From: PALSA-607 sp036510735
GTDB taxonomy: Bacteria; Actinomycetota; Actinomycetes; Acidothermales; Acidothermaceae
Assembly: GCA_036510735.1 (NCBI GenBank)
Contig: DATCDK010000018.1
Coordinates: forward strand, 1 to 17,264
Length of the DNA: 17,264 nucleotides
Direction of reading: 5' to 3'
Below, one piece after another: positions 1-7,730 of this stretch. Positions within the stretch are counted from its first letter, which is position 1. Every line of letters starts with the position of its first letter. Made by a program: the position numbers and the translations under genes. Under the pieces are notes generated by a model. That model ran no database searches, was not told the DNA's origin, and worked only from the letters and a program-made list of their open reading frames with translations.

Positions 1-209
1 GCGCCGGGAGCTCGCAAGAAGATCAGCGGCATCGTGGTAGTGAGGGCGAGCAGGCACAGCACGAGACCGAGTTCTGCGGATGCGTTGTCCGCGGCAGCCC
101 GCGTAATCGACTCGGTCGCCGCAAGAACTGCCAACGCGGCACCGCTCGCCTTCACACCGTCGAGTGTCGCGAGATGCAGCCGCTCACGCGTCCCTCTCGT
201 GGGTGACAG
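1..209 (-). CDS. Sensor histidine kinase, N-terminal part (cut by window edge)
   Basis: Only about 70 N-terminal residues are in the window; the kinase core would lie off the left edge. The frame read on the minus strand gives two hydrophobic stretches. The first is around ASGAALAVLAATESITRAA and the second around ELGLVLCLLALTTTMPLIF, followed by LRAPG. This resembles the membrane-sensing N-terminus of actinobacterial DesK/NarX-type histidine kinases. The start is uncertain. A CTG at 209 has a very good Shine-Dalgarno (AGGAGG, 217-222) 7 nt upstream. The frame stays open to an ATG at 293, which has no ribosome site and would overlap the divergent ATPase start, and there is a GTG at 155. Divergence from an ABC-2 exporter operon fits a two-component system controlling that exporter. 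The kinase call is an inference from the membrane pattern and context; any membrane protein with two N-terminal helices would also fit. Confidence 0.5.
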   Translation of the reverse strand, partial: MSPTRGTRERLHLATLDGVKASGAALAVLAATESITRAAADNASAELGLVLCLLALTTTMPLIFLRAPG

Positions 210-253
210 CGCAGTCCCTCCTGTGGGGGACGCCGAAGATGGCTCGCCAGGGT

Positions 254-272
254 GACGACCGCGACGGTCGTC
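254..272. promoter_or_regulatory. Inverted repeat, candidate operator between divergent genes
   Basis: A perfect 7-bp inverted repeat, GACGACC-N5-GGTCGTC, lies 19 bp upstream of the ABC ATPase start. A possible -10 element (TACCTA, 275-280) follows it directly. Dyads of this size are typical targets of LuxR/NarL-type response regulators, the usual partners of DesK/NarX-type kinases. The regulatory role is inferred. Confidence 0.4.
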
Positions 273-291
273 TGTACCTAGCCTTCGTGCC

Positions 292-1224
292 ATGGAAGCC
301 ACTATTGCGGTCAACGGCCTGCACAAGCGATTCGGGCCAGTCGTCGCCCTCGACGGTGTCTCCTTCACCGTGAGCCCGGGCCAGGTCACGGGCTTCGTCG
401 GTCCCAACGGCGCGGGTAAGTCCACCACCATGCGGGCCATCCTCGGCCTCGATGCGGTCGACGAGGGCACCGCCACTGTCGGGGGGCGGCCATACCGAAG
501 CTGGCCTCAACCGCTCCGCCAGGTCGGTTGCTTGCTGGACGCTGCAGCGCTGCAGCCCAGCCGCACCGGACGCAACCATCTGCTGTGGTTGGCGCACTCA
601 CAGGGCTTGTCGAGTCGGCGAGTCGATGAGGTAATCACCCAGGCCGGTTTCGACAAGGCCGCCCGGCGCAAGGCCGGTGGCTATTCGCTCGGCATGCGTC
701 AGCGGCTCGGCATCGCGGCGGCCATGATCGGCGATCCGCCCGTGCTCATGCTCGACGAGCCGTTCAACGGCCTTGACCCCGAAGGCATCGTGTGGGTCCG
801 CGGCTTCTTGCGTTCGCTGGCCGCGGAAGGTCGGGCGGTCCTCGTCTCCAGCCACCTCATGAGCGAACTGGAAGGCGCCGCCACCCATCTCGTTGTGATC
901 GGTCGCGGCCGACTGGTCGCGGACACCAGCGTTGCTGAGTTGATCGGGCAGGCATCTGCGGGACTGGTCACGTTGCGCACGACGGCTCGAGCGGAAGCGA
1001 CGACAGCACTTGCCAGCGCAGGTGCAACCGTCGCCACGATTGATACCGACACGCTGACGATCTCCGGCCTCGCGACCGAACAGATCATTCAACTTCTCAA
1101 CGAGAACGACGTGCCGTTCTTCGAGGTGTCTGCTCACAGGGCCAGCCTCGAGGAGGCATACATGGATCTCACACGAGAGTCCGTCGAATACCGGGCCGTT
1201 GATCCGACCGAGGATGCCCGATGA
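292..1224 (+). CDS. ABC-2 type transporter ATP-binding protein
   Basis: This is the cytoplasmic ATPase of an exporter, 310 aa, formed with the two permeases downstream. Walker A GPNGAGKST is at residues 37-45, the ABC signature YSLGMRQRLG at 131-140, Walker B VLMLDE at 151-156, the D-loop NGLD at 159-162 and the H-loop histidine at 188. Where many ABC ATPases carry the Q-loop glutamine, this protein reads VGCLLDAAAL (78-87). That is usual for this actinobacterial subfamily. The C-terminal 100 residues form the accessory domain typical of drug- or antibiotic-type exporters. The ATG at 292 has no clear ribosome site and lies about 12 nt after a possible -10 element, so the message may be leaderless. 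The stop overlaps the next start as ATGA (1221-1224), showing translational coupling. The substrate is unknown; bacitracin/lantibiotic-like self-protection or lipid export are possible. Confidence 0.93.
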   Translation: MEATIAVNGLHKRFGPVVALDGVSFTVSPGQVTGFVGPNGAGKSTTMRAILGLDAVDEGTATVGGRPYRSWPQPLRQVGCLLDAAALQPSRTGRNHLLWLAHSQGLSSRRVDEVITQAGFDKAARRKAGGYSLGMRQRLGIAAAMIGDPPVLMLDEPFNGLDPEGIVWVRGFLRSLAAEGRAVLVSSHLMSELEGAATHLVVIGRGRLVADTSVAELIGQASAGLVTLRTTARAEATTALASAGATVATIDTDTLTISGLATEQIIQLLNENDVPFFEVSAHRASLEEAYMDLTRESVEYRAVDPTEDAR

Positions 1225-2819
1225 GCACGACGGTGACGCCCTACCAGTCGACTGTGCCGCCTGCACGCGACAACTTCGCGCAGCTGGCACTCGCTGAGTT
1301 CACCAAGCTTCGCACGGTACGTGGCTGGGTCGCCGGACTCGTTGTCGGCGCACTTTTGATTCTGGGGATCGGCTATCTGTCCGCCGCTGGCAGCAGCCGA
1401 TCGTGCAGCCCGGCGAGTGGCGCGGCGAACGGCCCTGCGAGCGGCCCTGCGAGCGGGCCCGCGAGCGGCGGTGGGTGCGGCTCGGGCACCCCCACCCTTG
1501 GGCCGGGTGGGGAGCCGGTAACCGACAGCCTCTCGTTCGTACATCAGCAACTGGACGGCGACGGCAGCGTCACTGCCCGCGTCACATCGCTGCTCGAGCG
1601 ACTGCCAAGTGACGGCGGCGGCGGGTCGCCGCAACCAGTAGTCGAGCCTTGGGCCAAAGCCGGCTTGATCGTCAGGGCCAGCACCACCCAGGGTTCGCCG
1701 TACGCGGCAGTCATGGCGACTGCGACGCACGGCGTGCGCATGCAGTACAACTACACCAAGGACATCGCGGGTAGCCCTACGACAGTGTCCAAGACGTCAC
1801 CGGAATGGCTTCGGTTGTCGCGATCGGGAGACACGCTGACCGGCTATGAGTCGGCCGACGGGCAGAGCTGGACGAAGATCGGTGTCGCGACGCTCAGCGG
1901 ATTGCCCGCGTCGGTACCGGTCGGGTTGTTCGTCGCTTCGCCCGACCACGACGTCACCACGGAAGAAGTCGTGGGCACGTCGACGGAGGGCGGTCCTTCG
2001 ATGGCGACCGCGTCCTTCGACGACGTCAGCCTGCAGGGCAGCGCATCGGGTGGCTGGCAGGGCACTCAGATTGGCTACAGCGCCAGCGACACTCCGAACA
2101 CTTTCATCCAGTCGGGCGGCACCTTCGCCGTCACCGGCTCGGGAGACATCGGACCGATGGCATCAAGCGGCGGGGACAACAACACGATCAGCGGCAGCCT
2201 GATCGGCGCATTCGTCGGGCTGATGGCGATGGTCGTGATCGGCGCGTTGTTTATCACCTCCGAATACCGTCGTGGCTTGATCCGCACGACCCTCACCGCG
2301 AGCCCGCGTCGCAGCCGCGTGCTCGCCGCGAAGGCGGTCGTTGTCGCGTGCGTCGTGTTCGTCCTTGGCTTGGCGGCCTCGGCGTTCACCATGTGGTTCG
2401 TTGACCGGCTACGGCGCAACAACGGCACCTACATCCAGCCTGCGAGCTCATTCACCGAAATCCGAGTATTGGTTGGCACGGCCGCCGTGCTGGCCGTCGC
2501 CGCTGTACTTGCCCTCGCCATCGGCACAATCGTGCGCCGCAGTGCGGCCGCGGTCTCAGCGGTGATTGTTCTCACCGTGCTGCCATACATTCTCGGCGTG
2601 TCGTCGATCGGAGCTCTGCAGTGGATGCTGCGCGTCACGCCGGCGGCTGGATTCGCCGTCCAACAAACGTTGCACCAGTACCCACAGGTCGACGGGGTCT
2701 ACATCGCTTCGGCGGGGTACTACCCGTTGTCCCCATGGGCGGGATTTGGTGTGCTGCTCGCTTGGACGGCACTCGCGCTCGGCCTGGCCGTCGTCTTGCT
2801 ACGCAAGCGAGATGCATGA
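1221..2819 (+). CDS. ABC-2 permease with inserted lectin-like extracytoplasmic domain
   Basis: This is a 532-aa membrane subunit of the exporter. One transmembrane helix (about 36-54) is followed by a low-complexity Gly/Ala/Ser/Pro linker with two cysteines (C62, C86). Next comes a soluble region at about 100-280 that contains WLRLSRSGDTLTGYESADG and later VPVGLFVASP. This pattern is typical of DUF1349/concanavalin-A-like beta-sandwich domains. Five or so helices follow at about 325-346, 367-394, 415-437, 441-462 and 504-526. The block ITSEYRRGLIRTTLTASPRR and the ending PLSPWAGFG are also found, slightly changed, in the next gene, so the two permeases are paralogous. The start overlaps the ATPase stop by 4 nt. 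The soluble domain faces outside according to the helix order. It may bind a carbohydrate or peptide ligand, but that is inferred from fold resemblance alone. Confidence 0.9.
   Translation: MSTTVTPYQSTVPPARDNFAQLALAEFTKLRTVRGWVAGLVVGALLILGIGYLSAAGSSRSCSPASGAANGPASGPASGPASGGGCGSGTPTLGPGGEPVTDSLSFVHQQLDGDGSVTARVTSLLERLPSDGGGGSPQPVVEPWAKAGLIVRASTTQGSPYAAVMATATHGVRMQYNYTKDIAGSPTTVSKTSPEWLRLSRSGDTLTGYESADGQSWTKIGVATLSGLPASVPVGLFVASPDHDVTTEEVVGTSTEGGPSMATASFDDVSLQGSASGGWQGTQIGYSASDTPNTFIQSGGTFAVTGSGDIGPMASSGGDNNTISGSLIGAFVGLMAMVVIGALFITSEYRRGLIRTTLTASPRRSRVLAAKAVVVACVVFVLGLAASAFTMWFVDRLRRNNGTYIQPASSFTEIRVLVGTAAVLAVAAVLALAIGTIVRRSAAAVSAVIVLTVLPYILGVSSIGALQWMLRVTPAAGFAVQQTLHQYPQVDGVYIASAGYYPLSPWAGFGVLLAWTALALGLAVVLLRKRDA
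1413..1472 (+). repeat. 12-bp in-frame tandem repeat (about five units)
   Basis: Five consecutive 12-bp units follow the pattern GCGAGCGGCCCT. The middle three are near-identical and the outer two are degenerate. Each unit encodes the tetrapeptide A-(S/N)-G-P, making a flexible linker between the first membrane helix and the lectin-like domain of the permease. Copy number may vary between strains by slippage without breaking the frame. Confidence 0.75.
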
Positions 2820-3592
2820 AGTTCACGCTGCACGCCGAGTGGACCAAGCTCCGCACCTCTGCGGGCACATTCTGGTTGCTAGTAGCAGTGATCTTCGTGA
2901 CGATCGGGCTCGGCGCGATCGCTGACGTAGGAGTTCGTTGTAGCTCCGCGGCCTGCACCCAAGATCCGGCAAAGATAAGCCTCGCCGGCGTTTACCTTGG
3001 TCAGGTGCTCGTTGCGATCTGCGGGGTAACCATCATCAGCGCCGAGTACGGCACGGGAATGATCCGCACCACCCTGACGGCGATGCCGCACCGCGTTGGC
3101 GTGCTGGGGGCGAAAGCCATCGTCGTCGTGGGGTGGGCATTCGTGGCCGGCTTGGTCAGCGTTATCGGTTCGGCGGTGGTCGGCCAACTCGTGCTGCCTG
3201 GCAAGGGGTTCACGCCTCACAACGGCTATCTGTCGCTTGCATTGTCGGACGGCGGAATGCTGCGCGCTGCCTCTGGTTCGGTCCTCTATCTGGTGCTGAT
3301 TGCGCTGCTCAGCCTCGGGATCTCCACCGCGGTACGCGATTCTGCGGCGGGTATTGGGGTCGTGCTCGGGCTGCTGTTCGCTTTTCCGATCGCCCTCGTC
3401 ATGGTCAGCAACCCGCACTGGCACCGGCACCTCGAACAGATCGCACCGATGAACGCCGGACTGGGGATTCAAACTACGGTCGGCGTGCACAGCTTGCCGC
3501 TCAGCCCGTGGGCGGGGCTCGGCGTCGTTGGGCTGTGGGCTGCGGGCGCGCTCATCCTTGGCGCGCTCGTGTTGCAGTTGCGTGACGCGTAG
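2816..3592 (+). CDS. ABC-2 permease, second membrane subunit
   Basis: This is a 258-aa integral membrane protein with about six helices (17-38, 57-76, 100-124, 155-172, 178-198, 232-255). It corresponds to the membrane part of the preceding permease without the inserted extracytoplasmic domain. Shared blocks are ISAEYGTGMIRTTLTAMP (74-91) and PLSPWAGLG (228-236), plus the start HAEWTKLRT, comparable to LAEFTKLRT upstream. The start is the ATG at 2816, which overlaps the previous stop as ATGA. An earlier in-frame ATG at 2621 would lie deep inside the previous gene and is not credible. It probably pairs with the first permease as a heterodimer energised by the ATPase. A pair of cysteines (C42, C47) lies in the short loop after helix 1. 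The substrate is unknown. Confidence 0.9.
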   Translation: MKFTLHAEWTKLRTSAGTFWLLVAVIFVTIGLGAIADVGVRCSSAACTQDPAKISLAGVYLGQVLVAICGVTIISAEYGTGMIRTTLTAMPHRVGVLGAKAIVVVGWAFVAGLVSVIGSAVVGQLVLPGKGFTPHNGYLSLALSDGGMLRAASGSVLYLVLIALLSLGISTAVRDSAAGIGVVLGLLFAFPIALVMVSNPHWHRHLEQIAPMNAGLGIQTTVGVHSLPLSPWAGLGVVGLWAAGALILGALVLQLRDA

Positions 3593-3619
3593 GCGACGCG
3601 CTGCCACGATCCGATGGCG

Positions 3620-5587
3620 TCATGACAGTTCGAGAACAGGCACTCCTGGGGGGGTGAACCCGAACACCTGGCCGTAGAATGACAGTTCGGCCTCGAGGCT
3701 CGCGATGACGTTTTCGGCTTTGCGAAAGCCGTGCTGCTCGCCTTCGAACGCGAGATAGGCGTGACGAATTCCCTTTGCTACCAAGGCATCGCGGAACAGC
3801 TCGGCCTGCGAAGGCGGCACGATGTGATCGTCGAGGCCTTGGAGTAGTAGCACCGGACACGAGACGTCGTCGACGTGTGACAGCGGTGCGCGCTCGACGT
3901 AGAGGTCGTGCGCTTCGGGCAGCGGCCCGACAAGGCCGTCGAGATAGCGCGACTCGAAATCGTGAGTGTCCTTCGCGAAGCGAAGCAGTTCTGCGACACC
4001 GAAATAGGAGGTGCCCGCGCCGAACGCGTCCGTGCTGGTGAGTGCAGCCAGGGTCGTCCAACCTCCGGCGCTGCCGCCGCGAATGGCCAGCCGCTCGCCG
4101 TCCGCCTCGCCTGCATTCGCGAGCGCCTGTGCGGCGGCCACGCAGTCCTCGACGTCGACGATGCCCCACTGGCCGCGCAGCCGCTCGCGATACTCCCGGC
4201 CGTATCCGGACGAGCCGCCGTAGTCGACGTCGATCACACCGATGCCGCGACTGGTGAAGTAGGCGTGCTCGAGATTGAGCAGCGGCGGCGACGACGATGT
4301 CGGCCCGCCGTGCACGAACACGATGAAGGGCGGCAGTTCGCCGACCGGCGCCTGCGCATCAGGGTTGCGCGGCGCGGAGACATGCGCGTGAACATCGCGG
4401 CCGCCGGGACCCTCGAAGGTTGCCGTGTAAGGGCGCGGCAGGTAGTCGTCTGCAGGCAAGTCGTCGGCCGCCCGTCGCAGAACCACGTGCTCGCCGGTCT
4501 GCAGGTCGACCCTCACAACGGCGTTCGGCACAACTGGGCTGCCGGCGATGCCTGCCAGGTAGCGACCTCGGTGCGATATCGCCGGTTGCCAATGGGTGAA
4601 GGGCAACTCGAAGTCGTCGATCACACCGGTCGCGGGGGAGAGAATGCCGAGCTTCTCGTCGGCGTCGCCGTGCAAAACGACCAGCGTGCCGTCGTCGAGT
4701 ACGCCGTAGTGCTGGAAGCCGAGCTGCCACAGCGGGCCGGCGAACTCTTCGTCGCGCGGTGCCAAAGCCTGGGGTTCGGACGTGCCGGTGGTGTCGACGA
4801 TGTACAGGTTCCACCAGCCCGAGCGGTCGCTGATCGCATAGATGTGATTGGCGTCGGCCCACGCCGGCTCAAGGACGGATTCGTCCTGACCGCTGAGGAC
4901 ACCGCGCCACGATGTCACGACGCCAGCTGTCAGCTCACCGACGCGCAATTCTGTGGCGTCCCATGGCATGTTCGGGTGGTCCCATGCCACCCACGCCAGC
5001 TCCGCGCCGTCCGGTGAAGGAGTGGGGAACGCAAGGAATTGGCTGCCCGAGACGATGACACGCACCAAGGTGGGGTCTTCTGCAGCCGATCCGTCGAGCG
5101 GGATGCCGACGATCGCGCGGGTAATGCCTTCGGTTGGTGACGTCGGGTTGGTGTGTTCCTCGCGCACGCACCACACTTCGCGGCCATCGGGTGAGAGCAC
5201 CGGGTCGGCGTAGCGCAATGCGGCCGGGTAGGCCGGAACTGGTGTCAACGGCCGCGGCTCTGAGCCGCCACTCTCGAGGCGATAGACGCGTTGATCCGCC
5301 CACTCGACAAACAGCAGGCCGTCGCTCAGTGGCAGGTAGCTCAAGCCGCCGTACTCGTGCACTCGGGTGCGCGCGTTCCACGGCGCGGGCAACAGGTCGC
5401 CGCGTTCGCCCGACACGATGACCTGGCGGCCGCCCTCAGCCGGTCGGCCCTCGAGCCACCAGACGTCCGGGTCCGCGTCGCCGACGAGGACCGGGAAGCC
5501 GAGCCGGACGGCACCTTTGGCGACGTCCGCGGCAGAAATGGGTGAGGGCCAGGAGCCGTAGGGCATGGCCAGCGGTGTCTCGCTCAT
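3620..5587 (-). CDS. S9 family peptidase (prolyl oligopeptidase-like)
   Basis: A 655-aa serine hydrolase whose length fits the acylaminoacyl-peptidase/dipeptidyl-peptidase branch of family S9. The N-terminal 380 residues are beta-propeller-like, with repeated motifs such as DPVLSPDGREVWC (128-140) and TPSPDGAELAWVAW (189-202). The C-terminal alpha/beta hydrolase domain has HGGP at 426-429 near the oxyanion hole. The nucleophile motif GGSAGG places the serine at residue 506. Acid motif QGLDDHIVP suggests D587, and the histidine is H619 in GEQHGF. No signal peptide is visible, so it probably acts in the cytoplasm on short peptides. The start MSETPLAMPYGSWPSP matches the usual family N-terminus; its ribosome site is weak. 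It is divergent from miaB (79 nt apart) and converges on the ABC operon with 27 nt between stops. Confidence 0.93.
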   Translation of the reverse strand: MSETPLAMPYGSWPSPISAADVAKGAVRLGFPVLVGDADPDVWWLEGRPAEGGRQVIVSGERGDLLPAPWNARTRVHEYGGLSYLPLSDGLLFVEWADQRVYRLESGGSEPRPLTPVPAYPAALRYADPVLSPDGREVWCVREEHTNPTSPTEGITRAIVGIPLDGSAAEDPTLVRVIVSGSQFLAFPTPSPDGAELAWVAWDHPNMPWDATELRVGELTAGVVTSWRGVLSGQDESVLEPAWADANHIYAISDRSGWWNLYIVDTTGTSEPQALAPRDEEFAGPLWQLGFQHYGVLDDGTLVVLHGDADEKLGILSPATGVIDDFELPFTHWQPAISHRGRYLAGIAGSPVVPNAVVRVDLQTGEHVVLRRAADDLPADDYLPRPYTATFEGPGGRDVHAHVSAPRNPDAQAPVGELPPFIVFVHGGPTSSSPPLLNLEHAYFTSRGIGVIDVDYGGSSGYGREYRERLRGQWGIVDVEDCVAAAQALANAGEADGERLAIRGGSAGGWTTLAALTSTDAFGAGTSYFGVAELLRFAKDTHDFESRYLDGLVGPLPEAHDLYVERAPLSHVDDVSCPVLLLQGLDDHIVPPSQAELFRDALVAKGIRHAYLAFEGEQHGFRKAENVIASLEAELSFYGQVFGFTPPGVPVLELS

Positions 5588-5654
5588 CGGCTCATTCTGG
5601 CAGTGCCCTTGAAACGGCGGTCGAAGTGGTGACCGGTTCGGGGACCACCCTGCG

Positions 5655-5660
5655 TACCCT
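5655..5660 (+). promoter_or_regulatory. Possible -10 element for a leaderless miaB transcript
   Basis: TACCCT ends 6 nt before the GTG start of miaB, and no Shine-Dalgarno precedes that GTG. This spacing would put the transcript start at or next to the start codon, as in many actinobacterial leaderless messages. No convincing -35 was found at standard distance. Confidence 0.3.
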
Positions 5661-5666
5661 GATCAG

Positions 5667-7151
5667 GTGTCCACATCCCAGCAGCAGCCGCCGCGCACCT
5701 ATCAGGTGCGCACCTACGGCTGCCAGATGAACGTGCACGATTCGGAGCGGCTGGCGGGTCTGCTCGAGGTGTCCGGTTACATCAAGGCGGACGCCGATGA
5801 GCTGGCGGACGTCGTCGTGTTCAACACCTGTGCGGTGCGTGAGAACGCCGACAACAAGCTGTATGGCAATCTCGGTCAGCTTTATTCGTCGAAGCTGCTG
5901 AAGCCCGGCATGCAGATCGCCGTCGGCGGTTGCCTCGCGCAAAAGGACCGTGGCGAGATCGTGCGCCGGGCGCCTTGGGTCGACGTCGTGTTCGGCACTC
6001 ACAATGTCGGGTCGCTCCCTGTACTGCTGGAGCGAGCTCGGGTGGCCGACGAGGCGCAGGTCGAGATCCTCGAATCGCTCGAGGTTTTCCCGTCGACGCT
6101 GCCGTCGCGACGCGAGTCGGTCTACGCGGCGTGGGTCGCCATTAGCGTCGGATGCAACAACACGTGCACGTTCTGCATCGTGCCAAGTCTGCGAGGGACC
6201 GAGAAGGATCGGCGGCCCGGCGACATTCTGCTGGAGATCGAAACGCTGGTCGGCGAGGGTGTCATCGAGGTCACGCTGCTTGGTCAGAACGTGAACTCGT
6301 ACGGCGTTGAGTTCGGCGATCCACTGGCGTTTTCGAAGCTGCTGCGCGCGTGCGGTTCCATCGATGGTCTCGAGCGCGTGCGATTTACCTCGCCGCATCC
6401 CCGCGATTTCACTGACGACGTGATCGAGGCGATGGCGAGCACGCCCAACGTGATGCCGCAGTTGCACATGCCTTTGCAATCAGGATCTGACGATGTCTTG
6501 CGGCGGATGCGACGTTCGTACCGGCGGGAGAAGTACCTCGGCATCATCGACCGCGTGCGTGCGGTGATGCCCGACGCCGCGATTACGACCGACATCATCA
6601 TCGGCTTTCCGGGCGAGACCGACGAAGACTTCGAGCAGACATTGGATGTCGTGAAGCGGGCCCGATTCGCGAACTGCTACACGTTCCAGTACTCCAAGCG
6701 ACCCGGCACGCCGGCTGCCGACATGGATGGTCAGATCCCACCCTCAGTTGTGCGCGAGCGTTACGAGCAGTTGGTGGCCGTCGCCGACGAGGTCGCGTGG
6801 GATTCAGCGAAGGAGCAGGTCGGGCGCGTTGTCGACGTCCTTGTCGCCGAAGGCGAAGGACGCAAAGACGACCAGACGCACCGCATGAGCGGCCGCGCGG
6901 CCGACAACCGGTTGGTGCACTTCGTTGCTGTGGACGCCCGACCGGGGGACATCGTCGCGGCTCCGCCGCGACCAGGCGACATGGTCAGCGTCGAGGTGAC
7001 GTACGCAGCTCCGCACCACCTGGTTGCTGACGTCGTGCATGGTGTGCGCCGCACGCGTGCCGGCGATGCGTGGGAAGCACGCCAGGACGCGGGCCCACGC
7101 CCGCCCGTCGGCGTCCAACTCGGTATGCCTACATTTCGCTCGGGAGGGTGA
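5667..7151 (+). CDS. miaB: tRNA-2-methylthio-N6-dimethylallyladenosine synthase MiaB
   Basis: A radical SAM methylthiotransferase that converts i6A37 to ms2i6A37 in tRNAs reading UNN codons. The 494-aa protein has all three expected parts. The N-terminal UPF0004 domain has cysteines C19 (YGCQMN), C55 (NTCAVRENAD) and C89 (GGCLAQ), which bind the auxiliary 4Fe-4S cluster. The radical SAM motif CNNTCTFC gives C163, C167 and C170. A C-terminal TRAM domain covers about 385-460. The GTG start at 5667 leaves only a short N-terminal tail before RTYGCQMN. It acts on the product of MiaA, whose gene lies at the right end of this window. The next gene follows after 4 nt and is likely co-transcribed. The tail beyond the TRAM domain, roughly 30 residues, is typical for actinobacterial MiaB and carries no motif I recognise. 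Confidence 0.97.
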   Translation: MSTSQQQPPRTYQVRTYGCQMNVHDSERLAGLLEVSGYIKADADELADVVVFNTCAVRENADNKLYGNLGQLYSSKLLKPGMQIAVGGCLAQKDRGEIVRRAPWVDVVFGTHNVGSLPVLLERARVADEAQVEILESLEVFPSTLPSRRESVYAAWVAISVGCNNTCTFCIVPSLRGTEKDRRPGDILLEIETLVGEGVIEVTLLGQNVNSYGVEFGDPLAFSKLLRACGSIDGLERVRFTSPHPRDFTDDVIEAMASTPNVMPQLHMPLQSGSDDVLRRMRRSYRREKYLGIIDRVRAVMPDAAITTDIIIGFPGETDEDFEQTLDVVKRARFANCYTFQYSKRPGTPAADMDGQIPPSVVRERYEQLVAVADEVAWDSAKEQVGRVVDVLVAEGEGRKDDQTHRMSGRAADNRLVHFVAVDARPGDIVAAPPRPGDMVSVEVTYAAPHHLVADVVHGVRRTRAGDAWEARQDAGPRPPVGVQLGMPTFRSGG

Positions 7152-7155
7152 TCGC

Positions 7156-7674
7156 ATGGTCGGCGACCTGATCGATCCGCGACGCACCGAGCCCTCGTTC
7201 CTGCTTGGCGAGCGGGCGATGCTCGAGGGATGGCTCGAGTTCCATCGGGTGACATTGTTGCTGAAGTGCGAAGGGCTCGATGATGCGGGGCGCAAGGCTA
7301 GGCCGGTGCCGACTTCACTGCTGTCGTTGCACGGATTGCTACGGCACATGGCCGAAGTCGAACGGAATTGGTTTCGCCGGGTGCTGACGGGCGACACTGA
7401 TGCGCCGTTTATCTGGTTCGACACGGCGATCGACGACAGCGAGCTGGTGCCGCTCGATGACGCCGACTGGGACGCCGACCTCGCGGCCTGGCACGCAGAG
7501 TGCGAACACAGCAGGGCTGCCGCGGCTGCCTGTGACCTTGACGACACCGGGATACGCCACGGTGAGCCGTGCTCGCTGCGCTGGATCTACACCCACATGA
7601 TCGAGGAGTACGCGCGGCACAACGGCCACGCCGATCTCATTCGCGAGCTCGTCGACGGCGCCGTCGGGGGTTGA
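7156..7674 (+). CDS. DinB/DUF664 family protein (possible thiol-dependent enzyme)
   Basis: A 172-aa protein of the DinB-like four-helix-bundle superfamily, DUF664 branch. Recognisable blocks are LLRHMAEVERNWF (61-73) and MIEEYARHNGHADLIRE (148-164). The histidines H64, H154 and H158 match the expected metal-binding triad. Family members include mycothiol-dependent isomerases and transferases, but the substrate here cannot be inferred. The ATG at 7156 is chosen because a strong ribosome site (GGGAGGG, 7142-7148) ends 7 nt before it. An open frame extending further upstream runs into miaB and is rejected. It starts 4 nt after the miaB stop, so the two are probably one operon. The protein has no signal peptide and should be cytoplasmic. 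Confidence 0.88.
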   Translation: MVGDLIDPRRTEPSFLLGERAMLEGWLEFHRVTLLLKCEGLDDAGRKARPVPTSLLSLHGLLRHMAEVERNWFRRVLTGDTDAPFIWFDTAIDDSELVPLDDADWDADLAAWHAECEHSRAAAAACDLDDTGIRHGEPCSLRWIYTHMIEEYARHNGHADLIRELVDGAVGG

Positions 7675-7730
7675 GGCCACGGAACCGCGGCGACTCCCGT
7701 AACGTCCGAGCAGTGTCGAACGGGGTGCCC

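Noticed and set aside
2879..3607. Minus-strand open frame of about 242 codons
   Set aside because: Antisense to the second permease; the product is Arg/His/Asp-rich and hydrophilic, unlike any known protein.
3593..3619. Terminator between the ABC operon and the convergent peptidase
   Set aside because: Only a weak GCCA/TGGC pairing near 3602-3617 without a T-run; not enough to call.
3908..5017. Long open frame of about 369 codons on the plus strand
   Set aside because: It lies wholly antisense to the S9 peptidase, whose catalytic motifs are intact. Its product is Arg/Val-rich without recognisable domains, as expected of a GC-rich shadow frame.
6890..6903. 14-bp palindrome CGGCCGCGCGGCCG in miaB
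   Set aside because: It is made only of G and C within conserved TRAM-domain coding sequence (SGRAADNR), so chance and codon bias are enough to explain it.
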